Source: Balneolaceae bacterium (lineage in GTDB: Bacteria > Bacteroidota > Rhodothermia > Balneolales > Balneolaceae). Taken from it: a stretch of DNA of 64,000 bases. A program made the position numbers and the translations under genes. The DNA lies in assembly GCA_034521495.1 (NCBI GenBank), contig JAXHMK010000009.1, positions 365,001 to 429,000 on the forward strand. Reading direction: 5' to 3'. The notes beneath the pieces were generated by a model. It saw nothing but the letters and a program-made list of their open reading frames with translations, was not told where the DNA came from and did no database searches. This document shows positions 8,902-17,435 of the stretch, in pieces (the first letter of the stretch is position 1; each line of letters begins with the position of its first letter).

Positions 8902-9181
8902 TTTTTAAATATTTAAGAGTAAAATTATCATCAAAAATTTTCACATCTGATTCCCAAGCTCCTGCTTGGGAATCAATGAGTTGGAAGCTCTGCTTCCGTT
9001 AAGCGGAGCTTCGGCATGAGAAAATTAATCTCCCTTTCAAGGAAGTCAGAGTTTTTCAATTGTTCTTGAAAAACTCAGAGGGGTGTTTGGGTCAACGGAA
9101 CATCCCCCGAGTTCATTCGCTACCCCGAAGGGATGCCTTGGGCAAACGCTCATTTTACTTTCCCCATTCAAAGGAGAAGTT
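8902..9181. repeat. glpK-glpD spacer with several hairpins
   Basis: About 280 bp without a gene. It contains an 11-bp stem (GATTCCCAAGC and complement) at 8949-8974 around TCCT, a GGAAGC/GCTTCC stem at 8983-8997, and GAGTTTTTCA/TGAAAAACTC at 9049-9076. A stretch at about 9110-9175 contains GAGTTCATTCGCT and AAACGCTCATTT, words that recur in the same order after nagB at 17378-17415. It reads as a mosaic of small palindromic repeats and may reduce read-through from glpK into glpD. Confidence 0.6.
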
Positions 9182-10693
9182 CTACATATCAAAATCCAAT
9201 TTCTCAGACCAGGCCCGCGTAGCTTTAAGTGCTTTTTTCCATCCATCAATCAATTTTCCTGCTTTCTGTTTATCCATCTCAGCATCAAAACGCTGATCTT
9301 CCCGCCATTGTTCATTAATTTCTTCATGATCTTTCCAGTACCCCACGGCAAGACCTGCCAGGTAGGCTGCTCCAAGTGCAGTTGTCTCCAGGATTTTTGG
9401 ACGAATGACAGGTGCCTGCAAAATATCGGCCTGGAACTGCATCAACAAGTTGTTGGCCGTGGCTCCACCATCAACCCGAAGCTCTTTTATTTCAATTCCG
9501 GAATCAGACTGCATCGCTTTCAAAACATCCATCGCCTGGTAGGCAATTCCTTCGAGAGCAGCCCGGGCAATGTGACCTGAATTTGAGCCGCGTGTCAACC
9601 CCACCATGGTACCTCGGGCATGCTGATCCCAATGAGGTGCACCAAGTCCGGCAAATGCAGGAACAAGATACACGCCGTCATTATCATCTACGGATTTGGC
9701 AAGTTTTTCTACATCGGCAGATTTTCGAATCAATCCAAGTTCATCCCGAAGCCATTGTACCACCGCACCGGCTATAAAAATACTTCCTTCAAGGGCGTAT
9801 TCAACCTTTCCATCAATCTCCCAGGCAACGGTTGTAAGAAGATTATTTTTCGATTTGATAGGTTTCTTACCGGTGTTCATCATCATAAAACATCCGGTTC
9901 CGTATGTGTTTTTCACCATCCCTTTTTCAATACAACGCTGACCAAAAAGGGCTGCCTGCTGATCACCCGCAATCCCGGCAATCGGCACCTCAGCATTTAA
10001 TACAGTGGAGTTGGTATTGGCATACACTTCGCTCGACGATTTTACTTCAGGAAGAAGACTTTTGGGAATATCAAGTAACTCAAGGAGTTCAGTATCCCAC
10101 TCCATATCGTTGATATTATAGATCATAGTTCGGGATGCGTTGGTTACATCCGTTACATGAGTTTTGCCGTTTGTAAAGTTCCAGATCAGCCAGGTGTCCA
10201 TTGTACCGAATGCCAGCTCACCATCCTCGGCTCGCTCCCGAACTCCATCAACGTTATCAAGTATCCATTTAATTTTAGTACCAGAAAAGTAGGAGTCGAT
10301 CACCAACCCCGTTTTTTCCTGGATCATGTCTGCATAGCCATCGCTTTTTAGTTGGTCACAATAATCAGAAGTTCGCCGATCCTGCCAAACAATGGCATTG
10401 TACACAGGTTTGCCGGTTTTTCGGTCCCATATAAGCGTGGTTTCACGTTGATTTGTAATTCCAATTCCGGCAACATTTGAACCATCAATCCCTGCACCTG
10501 TGATCGCTTCTGTGGCAACACCGGCCTGGGTCGACCAAATCTCTTGTCCGTCGTGTTCTACCCATCCGGCTTTGGGATAGATCTGTTTGAACTCTTTCTG
10601 AGCGGTGGATACAATTTCACCTTTGTGATTGAATACAATGGCCCTTGAGCTGGTGGTTCCCTGATCGAGAGCTAAAATAAACTGTGTTGCCAT
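9182..10693 (-). CDS. glpK: Glycerol kinase
   Basis: 503 residues, the usual length. [11 protein letters not shown] near the N-terminus is the phosphate-binding loop of FGGY kinases. Later come [36 protein letters not shown] and [19 protein letters not shown], all typical of GlpK. The start at 10693 is preferred over an in-frame ATG 43 codons upstream, because [13 protein letters not shown] matches known N-termini and CCAGGAG sits about 8 bp before it, one of the few good Shine-Dalgarno sites here. Role: ATP-dependent phosphorylation of glycerol to sn-glycerol 3-phosphate, the substrate of GlpD encoded next. A LacI regulator gene is divergent upstream with a 187-bp shared region. Confidence 0.95.
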   Translation of the reverse strand: MATQFILALDQGTTSSRAIVFNHKGEIVSTAQKEFKQIYPKAGWVEHDGQEIWSTQAGVATEAITGAGIDGSNVAGIGITNQRETTLIWDRKTGKPVYNAIVWQDRRTSDYCDQLKSDGYADMIQEKTGLVIDSYFSGTKIKWILDNVDGVRERAEDGELAFGTMDTWLIWNFTNGKTHVTDVTNASRTMIYNINDMEWDTELLELLDIPKSLLPEVKSSSEVYANTNSTVLNAEVPIAGIAGDQQAALFGQRCIEKGMVKNTYGTGCFMMMNTGKKPIKSKNNLLTTVAWEIDGKVEYALEGSIFIAGAVVQWLRDELGLIRKSADVEKLAKSVDDNDGVYLVPAFAGLGAPHWDQHARGTMVGLTRGSNSGHIARAALEGIAYQAMDVLKAMQSDSGIEIKELRVDGGATANNLLMQFQADILQAPVIRPKILETTALGAAYLAGLAVGYWKDHEEINEQWREDQRFDAEMDKQKAGKLIDGWKKALKATRAWSEKLDFDM

Positions 10694-10880
10694 GTTATAA
10701 ACTCCTGGTTGGTTAGCGATATTTAAACTATAAATGCCAATTTGTGAAACCGCTTCCTGAAAATCAATAATACTGTCAGTTGATTTATGGGACTTTGAAA
10801 GATTAGAGAAAATTATTTCCAATTATAAATTTGTTTTAGTAATTATTGTTAAGCCTAACCTATATCAAAAAAGACAAATT

Positions 10881-11906
10881 GTGGGTTCAGAAGTAACATT
10901 AAAACAAATTGCTGAAGAGCTGGGTATTTCAGCTATGACGGTTTCGCGGGCGATTAATAACCGTTCAAATGTAGATGGAAAGACGAAAGAACGGATTCTC
11001 AGGAAAGCCAGGGAAATGGGATACACACCCAATTACATTGCAAAAAGCCTGGTTTCTAAAAAAACATTTACGATTGGGGTGGTTGTGCCGGAGATTGCAC
11101 ACTCCTTTTTTGCTGAAGCTATTCAGGGTATCGAAGAGGTGACATTTAAAGGTAATTACCAATTGATTTTGACCCACTCTGCAGAAGATAAGGAACGGGA
11201 ACGCCAGGCCCTTGAGACACTACAATCAAAGAGAGTAGATGGTATTTTGGTCTCCTCTGCCGAGACGGTTGATGATCACACTACCTACAAAAAAATTGTG
11301 AAATCGAATACGGCGCTTGTGTTTTTTGATCGATGCGTTGAAGAGATCGGGGCCAGCTGTGTGAGTGTGGATGACCGAAATGGAGCTTATAACATTACAA
11401 AGCACTTAATTGATCACGGGTATAAAACAATTGCTCATCTGTCCGGCCCCTTAAATTTGAAAATCAGCCGGGAGCGCCTTGCCGGATATAAAAAAGCTTT
11501 AAGCGAAGAGAATATTTTGATTGATGAAAATCTGATCGTTGAGTCAGGCTTCAGGGAAAAAGGGGGATACGAGGCGATGAACCGGTTGCTTGATACACAC
11601 GAAAATGATTCTCCAAGAGCGGTTTTTGCGATTAATGATCCTGCTGCTTTCGGGGCAATGGAGGCTATATATAAACGTGGTTTGTCAATACCCGAAGATA
11701 TTGCTATCGTCGGTTTTTCGGATGATATCCGGGCTGATTTGATGAAAAGTCCGTTAACAACAGTAAAACAATCCTCTTTTGAATTGGGCAAGAGAGCAGC
11801 CCAAAAACTGATCAGGTTGATCGAAAATGAGAATGAGCATTCAGAAAATATTGAAGTACTTACAAGCCTTAAAATCAGGCAGTCCTGCGGGTGTGCAGAT
11901 GGCTGA
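10881..11906 (+). CDS. LacI-family transcriptional regulator
   Basis: 341 residues, GTG start. The helix-turn-helix at residues about 5-29 (VTLKQIAEELGISAMTVSRAINN) is followed by a hinge helix and a periplasmic-binding-protein-like sugar domain (IGVVVPEIAHSFFAEAIQGIE; VDGILVSSAE; FDRCVEEIGASCVSVDD; AIVGFSDD). Role: repressor whose DNA binding is released or enabled by a small ligand. It stands between glpK (divergent) and the symporter-galK-galT genes (same direction), so galactose control is the simplest reading, supported by the LacI-type dyad at 11983-11998. Control of glpKD cannot be excluded. Confidence 0.88.
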   Translation: MGSEVTLKQIAEELGISAMTVSRAINNRSNVDGKTKERILRKAREMGYTPNYIAKSLVSKKTFTIGVVVPEIAHSFFAEAIQGIEEVTFKGNYQLILTHSAEDKERERQALETLQSKRVDGILVSSAETVDDHTTYKKIVKSNTALVFFDRCVEEIGASCVSVDDRNGAYNITKHLIDHGYKTIAHLSGPLNLKISRERLAGYKKALSEENILIDENLIVESGFREKGGYEAMNRLLDTHENDSPRAVFAINDPAAFGAMEAIYKRGLSIPEDIAIVGFSDDIRADLMKSPLTTVKQSSFELGKRAAQKLIRLIENENEHSENIEVLTSLKIRQSCGCADG

Positions 11907-11982
11907 TATGATTTGAAGCAATTATTGAGTTTTAGGAAGCCTATAATTTTTTGGTGAAAATTGTAACAGGAATCGTATTTTT

Positions 11983-11998
11983 ATGTTATCGTTAACAT
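11983..11998. promoter_or_regulatory. LacI-type operator candidate before the sugar symporter
   Basis: ATGTTATCGTTAACAT: arms ATGTTA and TAACAT around a central CG, the layout bound by LacI/GalR proteins. It lies 107 bp before the symporter ATG and 77 bp after the lacI stop, so it is placed to control the symporter-galK-galT unit. Binding by the adjacent regulator is inferred. Confidence 0.55.
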
Positions 11999-12104
11999 CC
12001 ATAAATTTAGATTGCTTAGAAAATTAAACTCTATACCATAACAGTTGATGGGGTTGTCTTTTGCAGCTATGAATCATTGATACAACCGGAAACTTTATTC
12101 ACAG

Positions 12105-13742
12105 ATGGAATTCTCCCTGATTGATACCATTGTATTTTGTACTTATGCCTTTGTGATTGTTGCTCTTGGCCTGTGGGTATCAAGGGATAAAGAAGGCCAC
12201 CAAAAAAATGCTACAGATTATTTTTTGGCCGGTAAATCTCTTCCCTGGTGGGCAATCGGGGCTTCACTGATTGCCGCAAATATCTCTGCCGAACAAATTA
12301 TCGGAATGTCGGGCTCTGGTTTTGCCGTTGGCCTTGCTATCGCTTCCTATGAATGGATGGGAGCGGTAACGCTGATCGTGGTCGGTAAATACTTCTTACC
12401 CATCTTTATTGAAAAGAAAATTTTCACCATTCCCGAATTTGTTGAACAACGGTTTAATACAACGCTAAAAACCATCCTGGCAGTTTTCTGGATTGCACTG
12501 TTTGTCTTTGTAAATCTTACCACCGTACTCTATTTGGGTGCATTAGCCCTTGATACCATTATGGGCACAGGGGATGGCAGCCTCATGATTTATGCGCTTC
12601 TTGGCCTGTCCGCCATTGCTGCTGCCTATTCGCTGTATGGGGGACTTTCTGCTGTGGCCTGGACTGATGTATTGCAAGTCGGTTTGCTTGTGCTGGGCGG
12701 ATTTGTAGTTACCTTTGCCGGCCTCTATAATGTTACTCCCGAAGGGGGCATTCTAAATGGTTTTGTACATATTTATGATGTCGCGGGAGAAAAATTTACG
12801 ATGATTCTGGATCGATCAAATCCGGAATTTAGTAATCTGCCGGGCATCGCTGTTTTAATCGGGGGCATGTGGGTAGCTAATCTGTATTATTGGGGATTTA
12901 ATCAGTATATCATTCAACGGACACTCGCCGCAAAATCTCTCAAAGAATCACAAAAGGGCATCATTTTTGCCGGTTTTTTGAAGTTGCTAATACCTCTGAT
13001 CGTTGTAATTCCCGGTATTATTGTCTATGTGTTATACACCCAGCCCGAAGGCACTGCGCAAATCACGGGTGTTGTTGATGTTTTTACCAGGCCGGATGGA
13101 ACTGTTCAATACGATAATGCCTATCCGTGGCTTATGAAGGTGTTTCTCACGCCCGGCTTTTTGGGATTGGTCGTGGCAGCACTTGCGGCCGCTATTGTAT
13201 CGTCAATGGCTTCCATGCTGAATTCCGTTGCCACGATATTTACAATGGATATCTATATCCCGTATATCAGGAAAGATGCTACGGATAAACAAACGGTAAA
13301 CATGGGAAGAATTTCGGCCGGGGTTGCATTGATTACCGCTGGCCTTATGGCCCCGCAACTGGACAACGTACCCCAGGTTTTTCAATATATCCAGGAATAT
13401 ACAGGTATGGTTAGTCCTGGAATACTGGCTGTATTTTTAATGGGATTATTTTGGAAAAAAACGACATCAAAAGGTGCTATCTACGGGGTGCTGGCATCAA
13501 TTGTTATTGCCGTCTTTTTGAAATCGCCGGTTGTACAGTTACCATTTTTAGATCAGATGTTTTATACCCTCATCAGCACCATGGCAATTATTGCAGGTGT
13601 CAGCTTAACAACGAATCCTTACGATGAAGATCCGAAAGCTATTCACACAACCGCAGATATGTTTAAAACCAGCCATGCTTTTAATATCGGTGCCTACATT
13701 ATATTGATTATCACAGCTATACTGTATGCAGCATTCTGGTAA
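12105..13742 (+). CDS. Sodium/solute symporter (SSS family), probably sugar
   Basis: 545 residues with about fourteen hydrophobic helices. The segment ATDYFLAGKSLPWWAIGASL followed by NISAEQIIGMSGSGF matches the first transmembrane helices of SSS-family transporters such as the Vibrio galactose transporter vSGLT. FTIPEFVEQRFN and the core repeat also fit. Role: sodium-coupled uptake at the cytoplasmic membrane. Its place ahead of galK and galT, and its likeness to vSGLT, argue for galactose or a related monosaccharide. A LacI-type dyad lies upstream. An 87-bp element bounded by inverted repeats separates it from galK. Confidence 0.87.
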   Translation: MEFSLIDTIVFCTYAFVIVALGLWVSRDKEGHQKNATDYFLAGKSLPWWAIGASLIAANISAEQIIGMSGSGFAVGLAIASYEWMGAVTLIVVGKYFLPIFIEKKIFTIPEFVEQRFNTTLKTILAVFWIALFVFVNLTTVLYLGALALDTIMGTGDGSLMIYALLGLSAIAAAYSLYGGLSAVAWTDVLQVGLLVLGGFVVTFAGLYNVTPEGGILNGFVHIYDVAGEKFTMILDRSNPEFSNLPGIAVLIGGMWVANLYYWGFNQYIIQRTLAAKSLKESQKGIIFAGFLKLLIPLIVVIPGIIVYVLYTQPEGTAQITGVVDVFTRPDGTVQYDNAYPWLMKVFLTPGFLGLVVAALAAAIVSSMASMLNSVATIFTMDIYIPYIRKDATDKQTVNMGRISAGVALITAGLMAPQLDNVPQVFQYIQEYTGMVSPGILAVFLMGLFWKKTTSKGAIYGVLASIVIAVFLKSPVVQLPFLDQMFYTLISTMAIIAGVSLTTNPYDEDPKAIHTTADMFKTSHAFNIGAYIILIITAILYAAFW

Positions 13743-13755
13743 GTGGATTACATTA

Positions 13756-13842
13756 GACTTCCGAAGTTTTCCGGTCCCATATCAAGTACATGTGTTTTAA
13801 AAATTTAAAAACGAATTGAAATCAATAAAAACTTCAGAAGTC
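13756..13842. repeat. 87-bp element with terminal inverted repeats between symporter and galK
   Basis: GACTTCCGAAGTTTT at 13756-13770 and AAAACTTCAGAAGTC at 13828-13842 are inverted copies with one mismatch, and each arm is itself nearly palindromic. The 57 bases between are AT-rich and non-coding. It fills almost all of the 113-bp gap between the two genes. It could be a small mobile palindromic element or a transcript-processing structure lowering galKT relative to the transporter. Confidence 0.5.
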
Positions 13843-13855
13843 TTTGGTTTGATTT

Positions 13856-15025
13856 ATGAAAGAGATGGTAAAAAAAATCTATAACGACTTTAAATCACGG
13901 TTTGATACAGAACCCATTCTGATTCAATCACCCGGCCGGGTGAACCTGATTGGAGAGCATACCGATTACAACGAAGGCTTCGTTCTGCCCGCTGCCATTG
14001 ATAAAGTGATTGTACTGGGATGTGCCGCAAATGAATCAAAAAAAGCCCGCCTTCACTCAATTGATATGAAAGAATCCTTTGAGGTTGATTTAAGTAAAGA
14101 TCTTGAAAAAAGTGATTATCACTGGGCGAATTATATTCTTGGCGTTGTGGATCAGCTCAAAATAAGAGGGGACAAGATTGAGGGGTTTGATTGTGTATTT
14201 GGAGGTGATATACCCATTGGAGCCGGCCTTTCATCATCAGCAGCACTGGAAGGTGGCGTAGTGTTGGGATTATCGAAACTTTTTGATCTGTCGATCTCGA
14301 AAACAGAGATGGCCAAAATCGGCCAGGCGGCTGAGAACCATTTTGTGGGTATGCAATGCGGCATCATGGACCAATTTGCAAATCTTCATGGCAAAGAGGG
14401 GCATGCCCTGAAACTGGATTGCCGATCTCTCGAATTCGAACTCTACCCGTTTCACCGGTCAGATATCAAGATCATTTTGTGTGATACGAATGTGCATCGG
14501 GAGCTGACATCCTCAGAATACAACATCCGTAGGCAACAGTGTGAGGAAGGAGTTCAAATCCTGAAACAATTTGATTATGATATCAAGAGTTTGCGGGATG
14601 TGAGTATGCAAATGTTGAAAAAGCATATGGGTGATTTTACACCGGTCGTATTCGAACGATGTATCTTTATCCTGGAAGAAAACAAACGGGTTGAAGCGGC
14701 TTGTGAAGCATTGACGAATGATGATTTGGAAACGTTCGGCAAGCTAATGTATGAATCTCACTACGGACTGAGAGATCTGTACGAAGTAAGCTGCAAAGAG
14801 CTGGATGTTCTCGTTGAAATTACCGAAAAGCTGGAGGGGGTTTTTGGCTCTCGCATGATGGGCGGCGGATTTGGCGGATGTACCATCAATCTTGTAAAAG
14901 AAGAGTTTGTTGATGAGTTTATCCGATCTGTAGAAAGAAAATATAGTGAGAAAATCGGTGATGATTTAGAGATTTACCAGGCTTCCATAAATGATGGGAC
15001 AAAACAAATTTTTAGAGAGTCTTGA
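13856..15025 (+). CDS. galK: Galactokinase
   Basis: 389 residues. The galactokinase signature GRVNLIGEHTDYNEG is at residues 27-41. The GHMP kinase ATP loop GGDIPIGAGLSSSAAL lies near residue 115-130, and the C-terminal GHMP motif MGGGFGGCTINLV near residue 340. All expected blocks are present, and the length is normal. Role: ATP-dependent phosphorylation of alpha-D-galactose to galactose 1-phosphate, first step of the Leloir pathway in the cytosol. The galT start follows three bases after its stop, so the two are co-transcribed. No galE or galM was found in the window. Confidence 0.95.
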   Translation: MKEMVKKIYNDFKSRFDTEPILIQSPGRVNLIGEHTDYNEGFVLPAAIDKVIVLGCAANESKKARLHSIDMKESFEVDLSKDLEKSDYHWANYILGVVDQLKIRGDKIEGFDCVFGGDIPIGAGLSSSAALEGGVVLGLSKLFDLSISKTEMAKIGQAAENHFVGMQCGIMDQFANLHGKEGHALKLDCRSLEFELYPFHRSDIKIILCDTNVHRELTSSEYNIRRQQCEEGVQILKQFDYDIKSLRDVSMQMLKKHMGDFTPVVFERCIFILEENKRVEAACEALTNDDLETFGKLMYESHYGLRDLYEVSCKELDVLVEITEKLEGVFGSRMMGGGFGGCTINLVKEEFVDEFIRSVERKYSEKIGDDLEIYQASINDGTKQIFRES

Positions 15026-15028
15026 TTT

Positions 15029-16081
15029 ATGAATTTAGATCTTACAGAACATTCGCATCGCAGATATAATATTCTTACAGGAGAGTGGGTACAGGTCAGC
15101 CCGCATCGGACAAAACGTCCCTGGCAGGGTAAAACGGAAGATCAGGCGAAAGATTTTAAGCCTGAATACGATCCTGAATGTTATTTATGTCCGGGAAATT
15201 CAAGAGCTGGTGGAAAACAAAATCCCGATTATGAAAACACCTTTGTTTTTACGAATGATTTCAGTGCCCTGAAACCGGAAACTCCGTCAGAGATTTTAAA
15301 TGAAGATGATCTGCTCATCGCCAAAGGAGAAAAAGGAATTTGCAGGGTGATCTGTTTTTCCCCTCGACATGATCTGACGCTGCCAGAGATGGAGAACTCA
15401 CAAATTCGGGAAGTTGTCGATCTCTGGACGAAAGAATATCAAGAGCTTGGGAATCGAGAGTATATTAACTATGTGCAGATTTTTGAGAATAAGGGGGAGA
15501 TTATGGGGTGCAGTAATCCGCATCCGCACGGGCAAATCTGGGCACAGGAAACGATTCCCGATGAACCGGCCAAAGAGCTGAAACAGTTTACAGATCACTT
15601 CAAAAAAAATGGCCGGACTCTTCTTTCTGATTATCTGAATCTTGAACTCAAAAAGAACGAAAGAATCGTTGTTGAGAATGATAATTTTGTGGTTGTAGTC
15701 CCATTCTGGGCATTCTGGCCGTTTGAAACGCTGTTAATCAGCAAGCGGCCCTTCGGAAGATTTACAGATATGACTGAAGCCGAAAAAGATTCACTGGCTG
15801 ACATCATCCAAAAAATAACCATCAAATACGATAACCTGTTTGAAGTCTCCTTTCCCTATTCGGCCGGTTTTCATCCCGCTCCAACCGATGGAAATGATCA
15901 TCCCGAATGGCATTTTCACATGCATTTCTATCCGCCGTTACTTCGATCTGCAACCGTGAAAAAATTCAGAGTTGGATACGAAATGCTGGGAACGCCTCAG
16001 AGGGATATCACGCCTGAGTATAGTGCTGATTTACTTCGGGAGTTGTCCACAGTTCACTATAAAGAGAATCGAGTGGGATGA
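15029..16081 (+). CDS. galT: Galactose-1-phosphate uridylyltransferase
   Basis: 350 residues of the HIT superfamily. The catalytic motif [11 protein letters not shown], with the nucleophilic second His, lies at about residues 162-172. The N-terminal [21 protein letters not shown] and the C-terminal [14 protein letters not shown] are typical of GalT. CYLCPG near residue 52 supplies the cysteines of the usual metal site. Role: exchange of UMP between UDP-glucose and galactose 1-phosphate, giving UDP-galactose and glucose 1-phosphate. It is the last gene of the symporter-galK-galT unit, and a long hairpin-rich spacer follows. Confidence 0.95.
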   Translation: MNLDLTEHSHRRYNILTGEWVQVSPHRTKRPWQGKTEDQAKDFKPEYDPECYLCPGNSRAGGKQNPDYENTFVFTNDFSALKPETPSEILNEDDLLIAKGEKGICRVICFSPRHDLTLPEMENSQIREVVDLWTKEYQELGNREYINYVQIFENKGEIMGCSNPHPHGQIWAQETIPDEPAKELKQFTDHFKKNGRTLLSDYLNLELKKNERIVVENDNFVVVVPFWAFWPFETLLISKRPFGRFTDMTEAEKDSLADIIQKITIKYDNLFEVSFPYSAGFHPAPTDGNDHPEWHFHMHFYPPLLRSATVKKFRVGYEMLGTPQRDITPEYSADLLRELSTVHYKENRVG

Positions 16082-16571
16082 TCATGTGTGCAGGGGCATG
16101 ACATATCGCTATCGAAAGGGTGCCATCCCTCTCGGGATTCTATTGACGGAAGTATTGCTTTTAACCCCCAACTGAAGTTGAGGGCTACTGCGTGTCATCC
16201 GCCAGCCGGCGGATTTGGAATTTTGCTTGAGTCTTCACTTTTAAATTTTTTGGCAATAATTATTCACAATGAAGTTTTTAATAGTATGACAGGGTTCATT
16301 GGTGGAAAAGAATAAAATATGATTCAGCATTTCAACCCAAAGTCCCGCCCTTGCGGGACGATAGTTAATAGGCCCCGGTTTTAACCGGGGTTAAATGTCA
16401 GCGCAAACCTATCAAAAGTCCCTTTCGGGACGAAACTCTTAAACTCTTAAACATGTGAAGATGAGCATTCGGAATGATTAAACCCGGCTTCTTTGGAACT
16501 TCCAAAAATAAATTGCTTTTATACGTGTTGTATTTTAAAATTACACGTGTACATCAGATAATCATTCAGCT
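16082..16571. repeat. Array of six short palindromes
   Basis: 490 bp without a gene. Stem-loops are seen at 16125-16138 (ATCCC/GGGAT), 16165-16184 (CCCCCAACT/AGTTGAGGG, one mismatch), 16197-16214 (ATCCGCC/GGCGGAT), 16342-16359 (GTCCCGC/GCGGGAC), 16373-16390 (CCCCGGTT/AACCGGGG) and 16418-16431 (GTCCC/GGGAC). They differ in sequence but share the design of a GC-rich arm with a loop of 2-4 bases. This looks like a landing zone for REP-like elements. No transposase is present. Confidence 0.65.
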
Positions 16572-16829
16572 ATGAAAAAGAAACTTACTCTTACGATTGA
16601 AGAATCGGTTAAAAACCGGGCCAGGAAATATGCAGACCGGCATGATACCAGTATTTCCGATATGGTGGAAAATTATCTGGAGTCCGTAACAAAAGAGGAA
16701 CCAGGATTTACACCTGAGCCGGGTTCCTGGACAGAATCCATGATTGGGGTGGCAAAGCTTTCTCCTGAAAATGAACGGTTGAGCTACAAAGAAATCAAAC
16801 AGAAGGAAATCCTGAAAAAACATGGCTGA
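16572..16829 (+). CDS. Antitoxin-like protein, DUF6364/VapB type
   Basis: 85 residues. KKKLTLTIEESVKNRARKYAD then HDTSISDMVENYLESV is the beta-strand plus two helices of a ribbon-helix-helix DNA-binding domain, as in DUF6364 and VapB-like antitoxins. The charged C-terminal half would wrap the toxin. Its stop overlaps the next gene's start by 8 bp, the classic antitoxin-toxin arrangement. Role: neutralises the PIN toxin and represses its own promoter. Confidence 0.8.
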   Translation: MKKKLTLTIEESVKNRARKYADRHDTSISDMVENYLESVTKEEPGFTPEPGSWTESMIGVAKLSPENERLSYKEIKQKEILKKHG

Positions 16830-17241
16830 CCGTGTTCTTCTTGATGTAAATGTTTGTTTAGATGTATTGTTAAAAAGAGAACCGTTTTGGGAGGATTCGG
16901 CCAAAATTTTTCTGGCAGCAGAAAGAGATCAAATCGCGGGCAGGGTATCTGCTATTTCATTTGATACGATGTTTTACATTCTTCGTTCAGATCTTGGATC
17001 TGCGAAAGCACAAGCAGAACTGAAACGATTGCGAACACATATTCAGATTTCTGCAGTAGATACTTCAGTAGTTGATCATGCATTGAATGCGGAATGGAGT
17101 GATTTGGAAGATGCTCTCCAATATTACTCAGCAAAATTCAGCAAATGCAAAGCTATCATTACCCGAAACAAGAGAGATTATCCGAAGAAATCCAATCTAC
17201 CAATATTCACTCCTGTTGAATTTATTTCAAGTTATTTATAA
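16822..17241 (+). CDS. PIN-domain toxin, VapC type
   Basis: 139 residues. The PIN fold is indicated by LLDVNVCLDVLLKREPF at the N-terminus (first catalytic Asp in LDVN), by SDLEDALQYYSA with the conserved acidic pair near residues 91-95, and by AIITRNKRDYP with the last Asp. Family role: magnesium-dependent ribonuclease that cuts tRNA or rRNA and stops growth when free of antitoxin. It sits between the galactose and GlcNAc clusters beside a repeat array, consistent with acquisition by transfer. Confidence 0.85.
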   Translation: MADRVLLDVNVCLDVLLKREPFWEDSAKIFLAAERDQIAGRVSAISFDTMFYILRSDLGSAKAQAELKRLRTHIQISAVDTSVVDHALNAEWSDLEDALQYYSAKFSKCKAIITRNKRDYPKKSNLPIFTPVEFISSYL

Positions 17242-17369
17242 CCGATGTTTTTTTGAGGATTTGTATGAGATCCGGGTTTCCACTTTCTTATTTTGGTCGA
17301 TTTTTGGTCGGAATAGAGAAGGAGTTAGGGGATGGATCGCCAAAAAAGGTTCAAAATCTGAATCCGAGA

Positions 17370-17432
17370 AACACACCCCGAGTTCATTCGCTAAACGCTC
17401 ATTTCACCTTCCCCTCTCAAGAGGGGAGATTT
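17370..17432. repeat. Dispersed repeat after nagB, shared with the region after glpK
   Basis: The words CCCCGAGTTCATTCGCT, AAACGCTCATTT and TTCCCC occur in the same order as at about 9108-9165, with a small extra insert in the glpK copy. Here they continue into CCCCTCTCAAGAGGGGAGA, a hairpin at 17412-17430. In both places the element lies just beyond the stop codon of a leftward gene, so it may serve as terminator. It is an intergenic repeat family with two copies in the window. Confidence 0.6.
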
Positions 17433-17435
17433 TTC

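Noticed and set aside
9083-9580. 165-codon plus-strand ORF opposite the 3' end of glpK
   Set aside because: It lies antisense to a clearly conserved kinase sequence, and its translation shows no recognisable motif and is rich in Ser, Phe and His as expected for a shadow frame.
10694-10822. 43-codon N-terminal extension of glycerol kinase
   Set aside because: Known kinases begin just before the DQGTTSSR loop, and a good AGGAG precedes the internal ATG at 10693.
10746-10859. GAAACCGCTTCC and GTTAAGCCTAAC as operators in the glpK-lacI divergent region
   Set aside because: The first has only about half of its positions symmetric. The second has 4-bp arms and no central CG. Both are too weak to list as sites.
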